A stretch of 64,000 nt of DNA. Source: Ignavibacteriales bacterium. Its GTDB lineage: Bacteria; Bacteroidota; Ignavibacteria; Ignavibacteriales; Ignavibacteriaceae. Position 1 is the stretch's first letter; the number at the start of each line of letters is the position of its first letter. The stretch covers positions 62,001 through 126,000 of the forward strand of contig JADJMD010000016.1 in the NCBI GenBank assembly GCA_016709765.1. Direction: 5' to 3'. The translations under genes and the position numbers were made by a program. Below the pieces are notes generated by a model. It saw only the letters and a program-made list of their open reading frames with translations, was not told where the DNA came from and ran no database searches. This document shows positions 1-9,326 of this stretch, piece after piece.

Positions 1-1
1 A

Positions 2-835
2 AGAGTTACTAATAAAACTTCGCTAAAGTACATTGGACAAGGATTACAAATTGATCTTTCTGGAACACTGGTTGGTAAAGCAATAATGTCCGGTATTCCT
101 GTAAAGATAGATGATACTGCATCAGATAGTTATAAGAGATATTCAAAATCTGAAGATCTAACTTTTGATGGTTCTTTTATGGCAATTCCATTGATGTATG
201 GAAGTCAGAATTTTGGTGTTCTTTGTTTTGAAAGCCTGAAAAAAAACATTTATACAAATTCTGATGTTAAGTTTCTTAACAATTCGGTTAATATTATTTC
301 CTACATTATTTACTCACACTCATCTCAAACCCTAATTAAAAGTTTAATTGCTCTCGATCTTGAAACTAGAGCACTTAATTTAGAGACTTTTAAAGAAAGA
401 CTAAGCTCCGATCTTTACAAAGCCAATACACTAAATGTCCCAGGCGCATTGGCACTAATAAAGATAGATGAATTTCTTGAACAAGAATCTTTGTTTGATG
501 GCGATCCATTGCCAAAGGTTTTAAAAGTTGTTGCAGAATCAATCGCTAAAGAAATGACTCCATTAACCATTTTTGGCAGAGTAGATGAAAAAATATTTGC
601 CGTTTATTTCTTTAACACTGATGCAAAAAATGTTTTTATCTGGGCAGAAAAACTGCGAGTGAAAATTGCTCGCAAACCAATTGCAATTGTTTCTAAACAA
701 AATACTTACACCATTTCTATTGGTGTGGCTTCAACTCACGGAAAACTTGATACCGATGAAGTTTTTAGCAATGCGGAATTGGCACTACAAAAGGCTGTTG
801 AAAAAGGCGGAAACGCCGTTAGAAATATTAACTAA
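2..835 (+). CDS. GAF/GGDEF-like signalling protein, 3' part (start outside window)
   Basis: The reading frame is open to the left edge, so the first ATG at 86 is internal and the gene starts upstream of the window. The visible part has a GAF-like segment (IPLMYGSQNFGVLCFES) followed by a GGDEF-like domain. The usual (G/A)GDEF catalytic signature is replaced by GRVDEKIF near the middle of the second domain, although the TISIGVAS strand typical of the GGDEF fold is present. By family knowledge such a domain would bind or sense rather than make cyclic-di-GMP. It ends 33 bp before deoB on the same strand. Its ligand cannot be told from the sequence. Confidence 0.75.
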   Translation, partial: RVTNKTSLKYIGQGLQIDLSGTLVGKAIMSGIPVKIDDTASDSYKRYSKSEDLTFDGSFMAIPLMYGSQNFGVLCFESLKKNIYTNSDVKFLNNSVNIISYIIYSHSSQTLIKSLIALDLETRALNLETFKERLSSDLYKANTLNVPGALALIKIDEFLEQESLFDGDPLPKVLKVVAESIAKEMTPLTIFGRVDEKIFAVYFFNTDAKNVFIWAEKLRVKIARKPIAIVSKQNTYTISIGVASTHGKLDTDEVFSNAELALQKAVEKGGNAVRNIN

Positions 836-868
836 TCTTTTCTATCTCTTCTATTGTGTTAAATCATT

Positions 869-2032
869 ATGAATAATTTTTTTATAATCGTATTAGATGG
901 AGTTGGGGTTGGAGAATTACTAGATGCTAATTCTTATGGAGATTGTGGCAGCAACACGTTAGCAAATATTGCAACTTCGGTTAATGGATTAAATCTTCCA
1001 AATCTTCAAAATCTTGGAATTGGAAATATTATTCCAATTAAAGGATTGGATAAAATTAATAATCCGATTGCCTCATTTGGTAAGATGACAGAACTTTCAA
1101 AAGGGAAAGATAGCACAACCGGACATTGGGAGTTAAGCGGTTTGTTTGTCGATACGGATTTTGATTACTTTCCAAAAGGGTTTCCCCAAAATATTACGAA
1201 TAAATTTTTAGAGGTTACTGACTGTAATGGGTTTCTTGGAAATAAAGCGGCTTCGGGTACAGAAATTATCAAGGAACTTGGCGATGAACATATAAAAACG
1301 GGTTTCCCAATTATCTATACATCTGCTGATTCAGTTTTTCAGATTGCAGCCCATCAAGATGTTATTCCACTAGAAAAACTTTATAAAATTTGTGATATAA
1401 CAAGAAACGAAGTTTTGATCTATCCCCTAAAAGTCGGGCGTGTAATAGCAAGACCTTTTATTGGTCTTAGTGGAAGTTACGAGAGAACCGTTTATCGAAA
1501 AGATTATTCATTAGCTCCTCCGTCAGAAACTATTCTTGATCTTTTGCAAAAAAATAACATTAACACTGTTGCGATTGGAAAAATTAATGACCTTTTTAAC
1601 GATCGTGGAATTACCGTTCAACTAAAATCAAAATCTAACAAAGAAGGATTTGGACAGCTAATAAAGGCTTCAAATGAATATCATAACAGTTTAATTTTTA
1701 TAAACCTTGTGGATTTTGATGTTTACTTTGGGCATCGTAATGATGTTGCAGGTTTTGCAAATGCTCTTAAGGATTTGGATAATTTTCTTCCTGATTTTTT
1801 TAAAAATCTTGATTCTACAGACAGAGTTATTTTTACGGCAGATCACGGGAACGATCCAACCACACCAAGTACAGATCATAGTAGGGAATATGTTCCTGTT
1901 TTATATTATGGGAAAAATAAAATTACAACGGATTTGGGAATAAGAAATACATTTTCGGATGTTGGAAAAACTGCTGCAGCCTATTTCGGGATCGAAAATA
2001 ATTTAAAAGGTACAAGTTTCTTGAATGAATGA
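869..2032 (+). CDS. deoB: Phosphopentomutase
   Basis: At 387 aa this has the usual DeoB length. The enzyme interconverts ribose or deoxyribose 1-phosphate and 5-phosphate in nucleoside salvage, in the cytoplasm. Alkaline-phosphatase-superfamily metal motifs are visible: the N-terminal FIIVLDGVGVGEL, the phospho-threonine loop GKDSTTGHWELSG near residue 85, and the C-terminal TADHGNDP and STDHSREYVP. The NTL and GS(Y)-rich linker of the cap domain are also present. The ATG start sits after a weak Shine-Dalgarno. The stop overlaps the start of a small downstream frame at 2025, so the next two genes may be co-transcribed. Confidence 0.95.
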   Translation: MNNFFIIVLDGVGVGELLDANSYGDCGSNTLANIATSVNGLNLPNLQNLGIGNIIPIKGLDKINNPIASFGKMTELSKGKDSTTGHWELSGLFVDTDFDYFPKGFPQNITNKFLEVTDCNGFLGNKAASGTEIIKELGDEHIKTGFPIIYTSADSVFQIAAHQDVIPLEKLYKICDITRNEVLIYPLKVGRVIARPFIGLSGSYERTVYRKDYSLAPPSETILDLLQKNNINTVAIGKINDLFNDRGITVQLKSKSNKEGFGQLIKASNEYHNSLIFINLVDFDVYFGHRNDVAGFANALKDLDNFLPDFFKNLDSTDRVIFTADHGNDPTTPSTDHSREYVPVLYYGKNKITTDLGIRNTFSDVGKTAAAYFGIENNLKGTSFLNE

Positions 2033-2204
2033 TTCAAAAGAAATAAATAATAATTTTATTGAAGGTTTAGAAGTTGATATGGATTTAGTGAAGCGGATCC
2101 AAGAAATTCAAGAGCTTCCAAAAGAAATTATAGTAAAATTTTTAAAAGCCCGCGGTTCACTTTCATTGTCCGATTTTGGAAACAGTTCTGTAAATGAAAA
2201 TTGA
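2025..2204 (+). CDS. Small protein, putative antitoxin partner of the PIN protein
   Basis: This is a 59-aa frame starting at ATG 2025. It overlaps the end of deoB by 8 bp and the start of the PIN-domain gene by 11 bp. The product is charged and mostly helical, with EVDMDLVKRIQEIQELPKE followed by FLKARGSLSLSDFG, which could form a small DNA-binding fold. The double overlap is typical of translationally coupled toxin-antitoxin cassettes with the antitoxin first. I do not recognise the family, so the role is inferred from position only. Confidence 0.55.
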   Translation: MNDSKEINNNFIEGLEVDMDLVKRIQEIQELPKEIIVKFLKARGSLSLSDFGNSSVNEN

Positions 2205-2586
2205 TGCAACTCCAAAATATCTGTTGGAAACAGATATACTTATAGATTATTTAAGCATTAACGATCCTGGTAGAAAACCATTACTCCAAACGTTGATGCA
2301 AAAAGGAATTTGTTTTACCTCTGTATTAAACGCTTCAGAATTATTTATGGTTGCAAAGTCGGAGCATCAAAAAGAAAAAGTAAGAGATTTATTAAACGCG
2401 CTCAAAGTACTTGGTTTACATTCCAGATATAGTTTATCAATTTCTGATTGTGCAAATAGCTTTAAAACCATTCGCGATGCATTGTTTTATATTTTAGCTG
2501 AACAAAATAGATTAACCATTGTCTCGTTTAATCCAGAACGATATTCGGGTTTAAAAGTACAATCAATTCATCCTCACTCGGTTTAA
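2194..2586 (+). CDS. PIN-domain protein, VapC-like putative ribonuclease
   Basis: This 130-aa protein fits the VapC/PIN fold. An N-terminal acidic motif LLETDILIDYL gives the first metal-binding aspartate. SVLNASELFMVA gives the conserved glutamate. DALFYILAEQNRLTIVSFNPERY matches the third acidic position followed by the beta strand of PIN nucleases. VapC toxins are Mg-dependent RNases that often cut tRNA or rRNA and are neutralised by a small upstream antitoxin. Here the upstream frame at 2025-2204 overlaps by 11 bp, which supports a pair. Substrate unknown. Confidence 0.75.
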   Translation: MKIDATPKYLLETDILIDYLSINDPGRKPLLQTLMQKGICFTSVLNASELFMVAKSEHQKEKVRDLLNALKVLGLHSRYSLSISDCANSFKTIRDALFYILAEQNRLTIVSFNPERYSGLKVQSIHPHSV

Positions 2587-2746
2587 TTATAATGTTATAA
2601 ACGTAGTTAAAGTTCGCACTTTATTTTAAATCATTTCATCTCTATTTTTAATCAAAGCAAAGTTTAGATAATATTAGATATTGAATTGTAAGTAAGTATT
2701 TCAACTAATTTCTATTTAGTAGTAAACTAATTTTCAAGATGATACG

Positions 2747-3601
2747 ATGCGAATAGTTAAACAATTTACAAATCGTGATAATCAATCTTTAGATAAGTAC
2801 CTTCAGGAAATTGGTAAAGTTGAATTATTATCACCCGAACAGGAAATAGAACTTACTATTCGTATGAAAAAGGGTGATGAAAGTGCTATGGAGTTACTTA
2901 CAAAAGCTAATTTGCGTTTCGTTGTAAGTGTTGCAAAACAATATCAGAATCAGGGGTTAGCACTTGGAGATTTAATAAATGAGGGAAATTTAGGTTTGAT
3001 TAAAGCCGTCAGACGCTTTGATGAAACTCGCGGTTTCAAATTTATTTCTTATGCCGTTTGGTGGATAAGACAATCAATATTGCAAGCTTTGGCTGAGCAA
3101 TCGAGAATTGTTAGACTTCCATTAAATCGTGTTGGTGCTCTCAATAAAATTGGAAAAGCGTACAGCAATTTAAAGCAGGAATTTGAACGTGAACCAAGTG
3201 CTGAGGAAATTGCTCAGGCTCTTGAAATGGATGTGGATGAAATCTCCAGTGCAATGAAACTTTATGGTAAACAAGTTTCCGTAGATGCACCTTTTTCCTT
3301 GGGCGATGAAAACAGTTTGTTGGATGTAATTGAGAATGTTGAATTGCCTGCACCTGATACTGAATTAATTTCTGAATCACTGAAGACAGAGATAAATCAT
3401 GTGCTTGCCATGCTTCCCGATCGTGAAGCAGAAGTTATAAAGTTATACTTTGGACTGGAAGGTGAAAATCCTATGACACTAGAAGAAATTGGTGATAAGT
3501 TTAATTTAACTCGTGAAAGAGTTCGTCAAATAAAAGAAAAAGCCATTAGAAGATTAAGACATAATTCTAAAAGCAAAATTTTAAAATCATATCTTGGATA
3601 A
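2747..3601 (+). CDS. rpoD: RNA polymerase sigma factor RpoD/SigA
   Basis: The 284-aa primary sigma factor lacks region 1.1, as is normal in Bacteroidota and Ignavibacteriota. Region 1.2 contains SLDKYLQEIGKVELLS. Region 2 carries the core-binding and -10-recognising helices (NLRFVVSVAKQYQNQGL through FISYAVWWIRQSILQAL). Region 3 contains REPSAEEIAQAL. Region 4 ends in the -35-binding helix-turn-helix (TLEEIGDKFNLTRERVRQIKEKA). The start ATG follows a 160-bp gene-free leader, which probably holds its promoter. The NlpC-type gene follows 3 bp after the stop. Confidence 0.96.
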   Translation: MRIVKQFTNRDNQSLDKYLQEIGKVELLSPEQEIELTIRMKKGDESAMELLTKANLRFVVSVAKQYQNQGLALGDLINEGNLGLIKAVRRFDETRGFKFISYAVWWIRQSILQALAEQSRIVRLPLNRVGALNKIGKAYSNLKQEFEREPSAEEIAQALEMDVDEISSAMKLYGKQVSVDAPFSLGDENSLLDVIENVELPAPDTELISESLKTEINHVLAMLPDREAEVIKLYFGLEGENPMTLEEIGDKFNLTRERVRQIKEKAIRRLRHNSKSKILKSYLG

Positions 3602-3604
3602 TAA

Positions 3605-4306
3605 ATGATAATTCTTAAATCTTTAATTATATGTTCAATTGTAGCATTTTCTGTCTTTTCATTTAACGCATGTTCAAGTTCTACTGGCTCTTTAAGATAT
3701 GGGGATAATAATGAAACCAATAAACTCAATTCATCTAGTGAAAATAGGTTTACAAAAGGAAATACATCGTCTATTGATGATACTGTAGTTGTATTTGATG
3801 AAGATATTCTAGAATATCAGGATCCTAGTGACTTACCTGAAGATGAAACAAAAATTGATCTAACGGAATTATTAAAAAATCTAGATCAGAATAAAACTAA
3901 TTCAGATGCTGAGGGACTCAATGCTACTAAAAGAGATTTAATGTTAATGGAAATAATCAAATATTTAAATACACCATATAAGTATGGCGGTAATTCACTA
4001 AACGGTATTGATTGCAGTGCATTTACTCAAAGTGTTTATAAAAATTCGTGGTTATTAGATCTGAATCGTACGGCTAGAGATCAGTTTCAACAGGGAACTG
4101 TAATTGATAACAGAAATGAATTAAAATTTGGTGATCTTATTTTTTTTAATACTAGAAGAAGAGTTAAACCAGGCCATGTTGGTATTTATATTGGTGAAAA
4201 TTTGTTTGCTCATGCATCCTCAAAATTAGGAGTAACAATTTCTTCACTTGAACATTCCTATTATGATAAAAGATATATGGGTGCGCGCAGAATAGATGAA
4301 GAGTAA
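3605..4306 (+). CDS. NlpC/P60-family lipoprotein, putative peptidoglycan endopeptidase
   Basis: The 233-aa protein has a lipoprotein signal with lipobox SFNAC and the acylated Cys at residue 23. A low-complexity acidic linker follows, then a C-terminal NlpC/P60 domain. The catalytic Cys lies in DCSAFTQSV (about residue 136) and the His in GHVGIYIG (about residue 190). Such enzymes cut the D-Glu to diamino-acid bond in cell-wall stem peptides. Here it would act from the outer or inner membrane on the periplasmic face. It starts 3 bp after rpoD, suggesting co-transcription, and ends before a strong hairpin terminator. Confidence 0.88.
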   Translation: MIILKSLIICSIVAFSVFSFNACSSSTGSLRYGDNNETNKLNSSSENRFTKGNTSSIDDTVVVFDEDILEYQDPSDLPEDETKIDLTELLKNLDQNKTNSDAEGLNATKRDLMLMEIIKYLNTPYKYGGNSLNGIDCSAFTQSVYKNSWLLDLNRTARDQFQQGTVIDNRNELKFGDLIFFNTRRRVKPGHVGIYIGENLFAHASSKLGVTISSLEHSYYDKRYMGARRIDEE

Positions 4307-4340
4307 AGTTTGTAACTATGCATTTTGATCTTCATAAAAA

Positions 4341-4371
4341 AAGCTGTTCAAAAATCGAACAGCTTTTTTTT
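4341..4371. terminator. Bidirectional rho-independent terminator
   Basis: A perfect 9-bp stem (AAGCTGTTC at 4341-4349, GAACAGCTT at 4357-4365) with a 7-nt loop is followed by a T run. It is also preceded by an A run on the other side. It lies between the convergent NlpC-type gene and nrdJ and can serve both. Confidence 0.9.
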
Positions 4372-4393
4372 ATTAACTAAATATTTTATTTAT

Positions 4394-7300
4394 TTAACTG
4401 CAACCGGTAGTAGAACCACAAGTCATACATTTTAAACAAGTTCCGTTTCTAACCATAGTAATGCTTTGACATTCAGGACATATATCACCGGTATAACCAT
4501 TTTCAATTGCTTGTTTAACTTTGTTATTTATACTGCTATTAACTGTTTGAGTTTTTCTTTCTTTTGTGGCCGTAATTTTTGTTCCTGGTGCAAAGCTGTA
4601 TTTTTCAGGATTGTCCTTATCAAGTTCAACAAGCCGTTCACTTATAATCTCTTCACTTTCAAATTCAGGCTCACTTAATTTTTTTACGATACCTCTTGAT
4701 GCTTTTGATGTGATTTCATCGGTATCAACGTGTGAAAGATCATTTCTTCCAAGATATGTTACAGCCAGTTCTCTAAAAATATAATCAATAACTGAAGTTG
4801 CCATTTTAATTTTATCGTTTCCAGTTACAATTCCACTTGGTTCAAACCTTGTAAATACAAATGCGTCAGTAAATTCTTCAAGCGGAACACCGTGCTGTAA
4901 TCCCAAAGAGATTGAGATAGCAAAACAGTTTATTAAACTTCGGAAAGATGCTCCTTCGCGGTGCATATCGATAAATATCTCACCTAATTGACCGTTATCG
5001 TATTCGCCGGTTCGTATATAAACTGATTGACCGTTGATTTTAGCCTTTTGAGTATAACCCGATCTTCTATCCGGCAATCTTCTTCTTTTTGCTATGTAAC
5101 GGTGAATAATTTTTTCAGCGACTTTTACAATATCATTTTTCTCTTTATCATCCATTAATGCTTCAACTTCTTCATCGCTCATTGTATTTAGTGGCTGAGA
5201 AAGTTTTGAACCATCGCGGTAAAGAGCATTTGCTTTTATTCCAAGTTTCCAGCTTTGCATGTAAGCATCTTTAATCTCTTCAATGCCTGCATTGCCGGGG
5301 AGGTTTATTGTCTTAGAAATAGCACCTGAGATAAATGGCTGAGCTGATGCCATCATTTTGATGTGAGCTGTAGCCCGAATAAATCTTGTTCCTTTTTTAC
5401 CACATTTATTCGCGCAATCAAAAATCGAATAATGATCATGTTTTAAGAAAGGTGCTCCTTCAACAGTCATTGTACCGCAGATATAATCGTTAGCAGATGA
5501 AATTTCAGTTTTTGAAAAACCAAGTTTACTTAAAACATCAAAATCATATGAATCAATTTCGTCAGCATCAAATCCTAAAGTCTTTGTTAAGAAATCAGTA
5601 CCAAGTGAGAACTTGTTAAACGCGAAAGTTATATCAAAAACAGAAGGAAGTGATTTATCAATCTTTGCAATAATTTCATCTGTAAATCCTTTTGCTTTTA
5701 ACGATTGCGGATTGATATAAGGACAGCCATCAAATGTACCGGAACCTTTGGCATATCTAATTATTTCATTAATCTGATCTTTGTTGTATCCTAACTTTTC
5801 TAAAGCAGGTGGAATTGATTGATTAATAATCTTAAAGTATCCACCACCAGCTAACTTTTTAAATTTTACCAATGCGAAATCGGGTTCAACACCGGTAGTA
5901 TCACAATCCATCACTAGCCCAATCGTTCCTGTAGGTGCTATTACTGTAACTTGAGCATTTCTGAAGCCGTACAGTTCACCAAGTTCTACAGCTCTGTCAG
6001 CATCTTCTCTAGCAGCTTTAAGTAGATCAGAAGGACAATACTGGGGATTGATTCCAACCGGATAAATTGTTAATCCTTCATATTCTTCATTTGGTACATT
6101 GTAAGCCGCTCTTCTGTGATTTCTGAGAACTCGCAACATATTGTACTTGTTCTCTTCATATTTTGGAAATGGTCCGGCTTGTTTGGAAAGTTCGGCAGAA
6201 GTTGCGTAAGATGTCATATGCATAACTGATGTTAACGCACCACAGATTGCAAATCCTTCACGGCTGTCGTAAGGAATTCCTTGTAACATTAGTAATGTTC
6301 CAAGATTTGCATAACCTAATCCCAAAGTTCTATACTCGTAACTTAATTGAGCAATTTCTTTACTTGGAAATTGTGCCATTAATACGCTTATCTCCAAAAC
6401 CATAGTCCAAATTCTGGTAGCGTGTCTGTATGAATTTATATTAAATTGATGTTTGTCAGCATCATAAAATTTTACAAGATTTAGTGAGGCAAGATTACAT
6501 GCTGTATCATCAAGAAACATGTATTCACTACAAGGGTTAGATGCTTTTATTTCACCGCCAGCTGGGCAAGTATGCCATTCATTAATTGTGGTGTGATATT
6601 GAATTCCCGGATCAGCGCAAGACCAAGCTGAGTAAGCAATTTGATCCCACAAATCTCTTGCTTTTAAGGTCTTACAAGCCTTCGGATTTCTCTTCTCTTT
6701 CTTTGCTTTTCTTTTTTCGATTCTCCAATATAGATTCCAGTTTCCATCATTGAGTACGGCTGTCATAAATTCGTTTGTAACGCGAACAGAGTTATTGGAA
6801 TTCTGACCGCTTACAGTTGCGTAAGCTTCTGAATTCCAATCAGTATCATATATAGGAAATTCGATTGATTTAAATCCTAATTTTGCAAGGTGGATTACAC
6901 GTTCTATATAATTATTAGAGATTTGAGCTTTTCTTGCTTCTAAAACTGCATAACTTAATTTCTTGTTGAGTTTTTTATTAAACCTATCATTTTCTGGATG
7001 TTCATCATAACAAGCTTTCATAATATTGTTAAGATGTAGATTGCATAATTTTGAACCAGCAACGATTGCTGCAACTTTTTGTTCTTCAATCACTTTCCAA
7101 TTAATGTACTCTTCAATATCCGGATGATCAAGATCGAGAGTTACCATTTTTGCGGCACGTCTTGTAGTTCCACCAGATTTAATTGCTCCTGCTGATCTAT
7201 CTCCGATTTTTAGAAAAGACATTAAGCCCGAAGATTTACCTCCGCCACTTAATGATTCGTGAGAACCTCTCAGTTCAGAAAAATTTGATCCTGTACCCGA

Positions 7301-7984
7301 ACCATATTTGAACAATCTAGCTTCACGTACCCAAAGATCCATTATGCCACCTTCATTAACCAGATCATCACTTACAGATTGTATAAAGCATGCATGCGGT
7401 TGCGGATGTGTATATGCGTCATCGGATTTAGTTAAGTCTCCAGTTTGATAATCAACAAAGAAATGTCCTTGAGAAGGTCCGGTAATTCCATAAGCCCAAT
7501 TTAATCCTGTGTTAAACCACTGCGGACTGTTTGGTGCAGCCATTTGATTTGCGAACATAAACATCAATTCATCATAAAAACATTTTGCATCTTCTTCAGA
7601 ATCAAAATAGTTGGCTTTCCATCCCCAATAAGTCCATGTTCCTGCTAAACGATGAAAGACTTGCTTTGCATCAGTCTCAGAAGTAAACCTATCATTTTCT
7701 GGAAGTTCTTGTAATCTTTCAACATCTGCAACAGAAGGCTGAAGCCACTTAGGAATTCCTTTTTCATTTACTTTTTTAAGAAGTTTTGGGATGCCTGCTT
7801 TTCTAAAATACTTTTGTGCAATAATATCTGTAGCAACTTGCGACCACTGATTTGGCACCGAAACATTTTCCATTCTAAATACACTGGAACCATCAGGATT
7901 TTTAATCTCTGATGTGCGTTTAGAAAATTCAAAAGATGATAAAGGATCCTTTCCCTGAGCGGTAAAAAATCTGTTAATCTGCAT
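4394..7984 (-). CDS. nrdJ: Adenosylcobalamin-dependent (class II) ribonucleotide reductase
   Basis: This 1196-aa protein reduces ribonucleotides to deoxyribonucleotides using a coenzyme-B12 radical. Visible marks are the substrate-region segment AAPNSPQWFNTGLNW, KYGSGTGSNFSELRG, the active-site loop NPCSEYMFLDDTACNLASL, APTGTIGLVMDCDTTGVEP, and a C-terminal cysteine cluster (CPECQ, CLKCMTCGSTTGCS) of the type that recycles the active-site disulfide. The start follows a clear GGAGAG Shine-Dalgarno. The gene is monocistronic, convergent with the NlpC-type gene and divergent from the ABC exporter. I see no B12 box in its 420-bp upstream region. Confidence 0.95.
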   Translation of the reverse strand: MQINRFFTAQGKDPLSSFEFSKRTSEIKNPDGSSVFRMENVSVPNQWSQVATDIIAQKYFRKAGIPKLLKKVNEKGIPKWLQPSVADVERLQELPENDRFTSETDAKQVFHRLAGTWTYWGWKANYFDSEEDAKCFYDELMFMFANQMAAPNSPQWFNTGLNWAYGITGPSQGHFFVDYQTGDLTKSDDAYTHPQPHACFIQSVSDDLVNEGGIMDLWVREARLFKYGSGTGSNFSELRGSHESLSGGGKSSGLMSFLKIGDRSAGAIKSGGTTRRAAKMVTLDLDHPDIEEYINWKVIEEQKVAAIVAGSKLCNLHLNNIMKACYDEHPENDRFNKKLNKKLSYAVLEARKAQISNNYIERVIHLAKLGFKSIEFPIYDTDWNSEAYATVSGQNSNNSVRVTNEFMTAVLNDGNWNLYWRIEKRKAKKEKRNPKACKTLKARDLWDQIAYSAWSCADPGIQYHTTINEWHTCPAGGEIKASNPCSEYMFLDDTACNLASLNLVKFYDADKHQFNINSYRHATRIWTMVLEISVLMAQFPSKEIAQLSYEYRTLGLGYANLGTLLMLQGIPYDSREGFAICGALTSVMHMTSYATSAELSKQAGPFPKYEENKYNMLRVLRNHRRAAYNVPNEEYEGLTIYPVGINPQYCPSDLLKAAREDADRAVELGELYGFRNAQVTVIAPTGTIGLVMDCDTTGVEPDFALVKFKKLAGGGYFKIINQSIPPALEKLGYNKDQINEIIRYAKGSGTFDGCPYINPQSLKAKGFTDEIIAKIDKSLPSVFDITFAFNKFSLGTDFLTKTLGFDADEIDSYDFDVLSKLGFSKTEISSANDYICGTMTVEGAPFLKHDHYSIFDCANKCGKKGTRFIRATAHIKMMASAQPFISGAISKTINLPGNAGIEEIKDAYMQSWKLGIKANALYRDGSKLSQPLNTMSDEEVEALMDDKEKNDIVKVAEKIIHRYIAKRRRLPDRRSGYTQKAKINGQSVYIRTGEYDNGQLGEIFIDMHREGASFRSLINCFAISISLGLQHGVPLEEFTDAFVFTRFEPSGIVTGNDKIKMATSVIDYIFRELAVTYLGRNDLSHVDTDEITSKASRGIVKKLSEPEFESEEIISERLVELDKDNPEKYSFAPGTKITATKERKTQTVNSSINNKVKQAIENGYTGDICPECQSITMVRNGTCLKCMTCGSTTGCS

Positions 7985-8405
7985 CCAACTCTCCAGAGGA
8001 TAGACTAGTTAATAAAAAAACTATTTATATAATATAAGGTTAGAAGTGATCCGGGATTTTTTGAGTGAGAATTTGTAAAATAAAAAACTTTGTATTTTTT
8101 TTCATCACTCATCAGTAATTCACATCAAGAAACTATTAAAAAAAACTCTAAATAAAAAACTTAATTAAAAAGGAAAAATATTTTTTTTGATCGCTAAAAT
8201 TTCAAATCGAAAATGAAAATAATTTTATAAAAAAACAAATTAAATTTTAAACAACTTACTCTTGACAATCTATTAATTTTAGCATCATTAAGAAATCTTA
8301 ACTTCTCCATCAAAAAAAATTACCGTTCAAAATAAAAGTATCTTTTTATTATCGATTACTGACTATCTTTAGCATATTTTTAATCAATATTTTGAAAGAA
8401 TTATA
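7985..8405. other. AT-rich divergent intergenic region
   Basis: This is a gene-free 421-bp spacer between nrdJ (minus) and the ABC exporter (plus), so it must carry both promoters. It is very AT-rich with A and T tracts. I looked for a cobalamin riboswitch and for paired NrdR boxes upstream of nrdJ and could not support either by eye. Confidence 0.5.
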
Positions 8406-9326
8406 TTGAACGGTGACAAGATAATTGAGATAAACTCATTAACCAAAAACTTTAAAAATTTACGAGCTGTTAACAGTCTTAACCTTAATGTTTTTGAAGG
8501 AGATGTGTTTGGATTTTTAGGCCCAAATGGTGCAGGCAAAAGTACTACAATAAGAATGTTACTATCGCTTATAAAACCCTCTGAAGGCAGCATAAAATTG
8601 TTTGGAAAAACGCTTGAAAAAAATCGTATTGACATTCTAAAAAGAATTGGCGCAATAGTTGAAAAACCCGATTTCTACGGCTATTTGTCAGCTTATAAAA
8701 ATCTAGAAATTCTTGGTAAAATTTCGGGGAAAGAAATATCTAAGAATAGAATTATGGAAGTTCTTGAGCTTGTAGGACTAAATAAACGTTATAAAAGTAA
8801 AGTTAAAACTTTTTCCCATGGAATGAAGCAGAGATTGGGATTGGGCCAAGCATTGCTTCACAATCCTGATTTAATAATTCTTGATGAACCAACTACCGGA
8901 TTAGATCCGCAAGGAATGAAGGAAATACGCGATCTTATTTTACATTTGAGCAAAGAGGAAAAGAAAACTATTTTCCTTTCATCGCACATTCTTCACGAAG
9001 TTGAACTTGTTGCAAATAGAATGATAATTATTAACAAAGGAACGACTAAAGTTGAAGGTTACGTTAATGATCTTCTTAATGCAAAAAAACTTAAAGTTTC
9101 TTTTGAAGTTGACGATGAAGAAAAAACTATCCAACTTATTGAACTTTCTGCTTGGAAAAATAAACTTGAAGATAAAGCAAAAACTATTTTTATGTTCTCA
9201 CTTGAGAACAATGAAATTGCTGATTTGAACAAATATCTTGTGGAGAATGGAATTGCAGTTAGTGCGGTCGTTCCAACAAGATCGCTTGAAGATTATTTCT
9301 TAAAAATTACTGATGAGGTTGCATAA
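8406..9326 (+). CDS. ABC transporter ATP-binding protein (ABC-2 type exporter)
   Basis: This 306-aa ATPase begins with TTG; no in-frame ATG gives the complete N-terminus. Walker A GPNGAGKST is near residue 40, the signature is SHGMKQRLGLG, and Walker B with D-loop is LIILDEPTTGLDP. The C-terminal extension (KLKVSFEVDDEEKTIQ onward) is usual in the CcmA/NatA-like subfamily that energises ABC-2 permeases. The permease gene overlaps by 1 bp (TAATG), so the two are translationally coupled. The substrate is unknown. Confidence 0.92.
   Translation: MNGDKIIEINSLTKNFKNLRAVNSLNLNVFEGDVFGFLGPNGAGKSTTIRMLLSLIKPSEGSIKLFGKTLEKNRIDILKRIGAIVEKPDFYGYLSAYKNLEILGKISGKEISKNRIMEVLELVGLNKRYKSKVKTFSHGMKQRLGLGQALLHNPDLIILDEPTTGLDPQGMKEIRDLILHLSKEEKKTIFLSSHILHEVELVANRMIIINKGTTKVEGYVNDLLNAKKLKVSFEVDDEEKTIQLIELSAWKNKLEDKAKTIFMFSLENNEIADLNKYLVENGIAVSAVVPTRSLEDYFLKITDEVA

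Noticed and set aside
7985..8405. Cobalamin riboswitch or NrdR boxes upstream of nrdJ
   Set aside because: No B12 box and no convincing paired NrdR palindromes could be read by eye.
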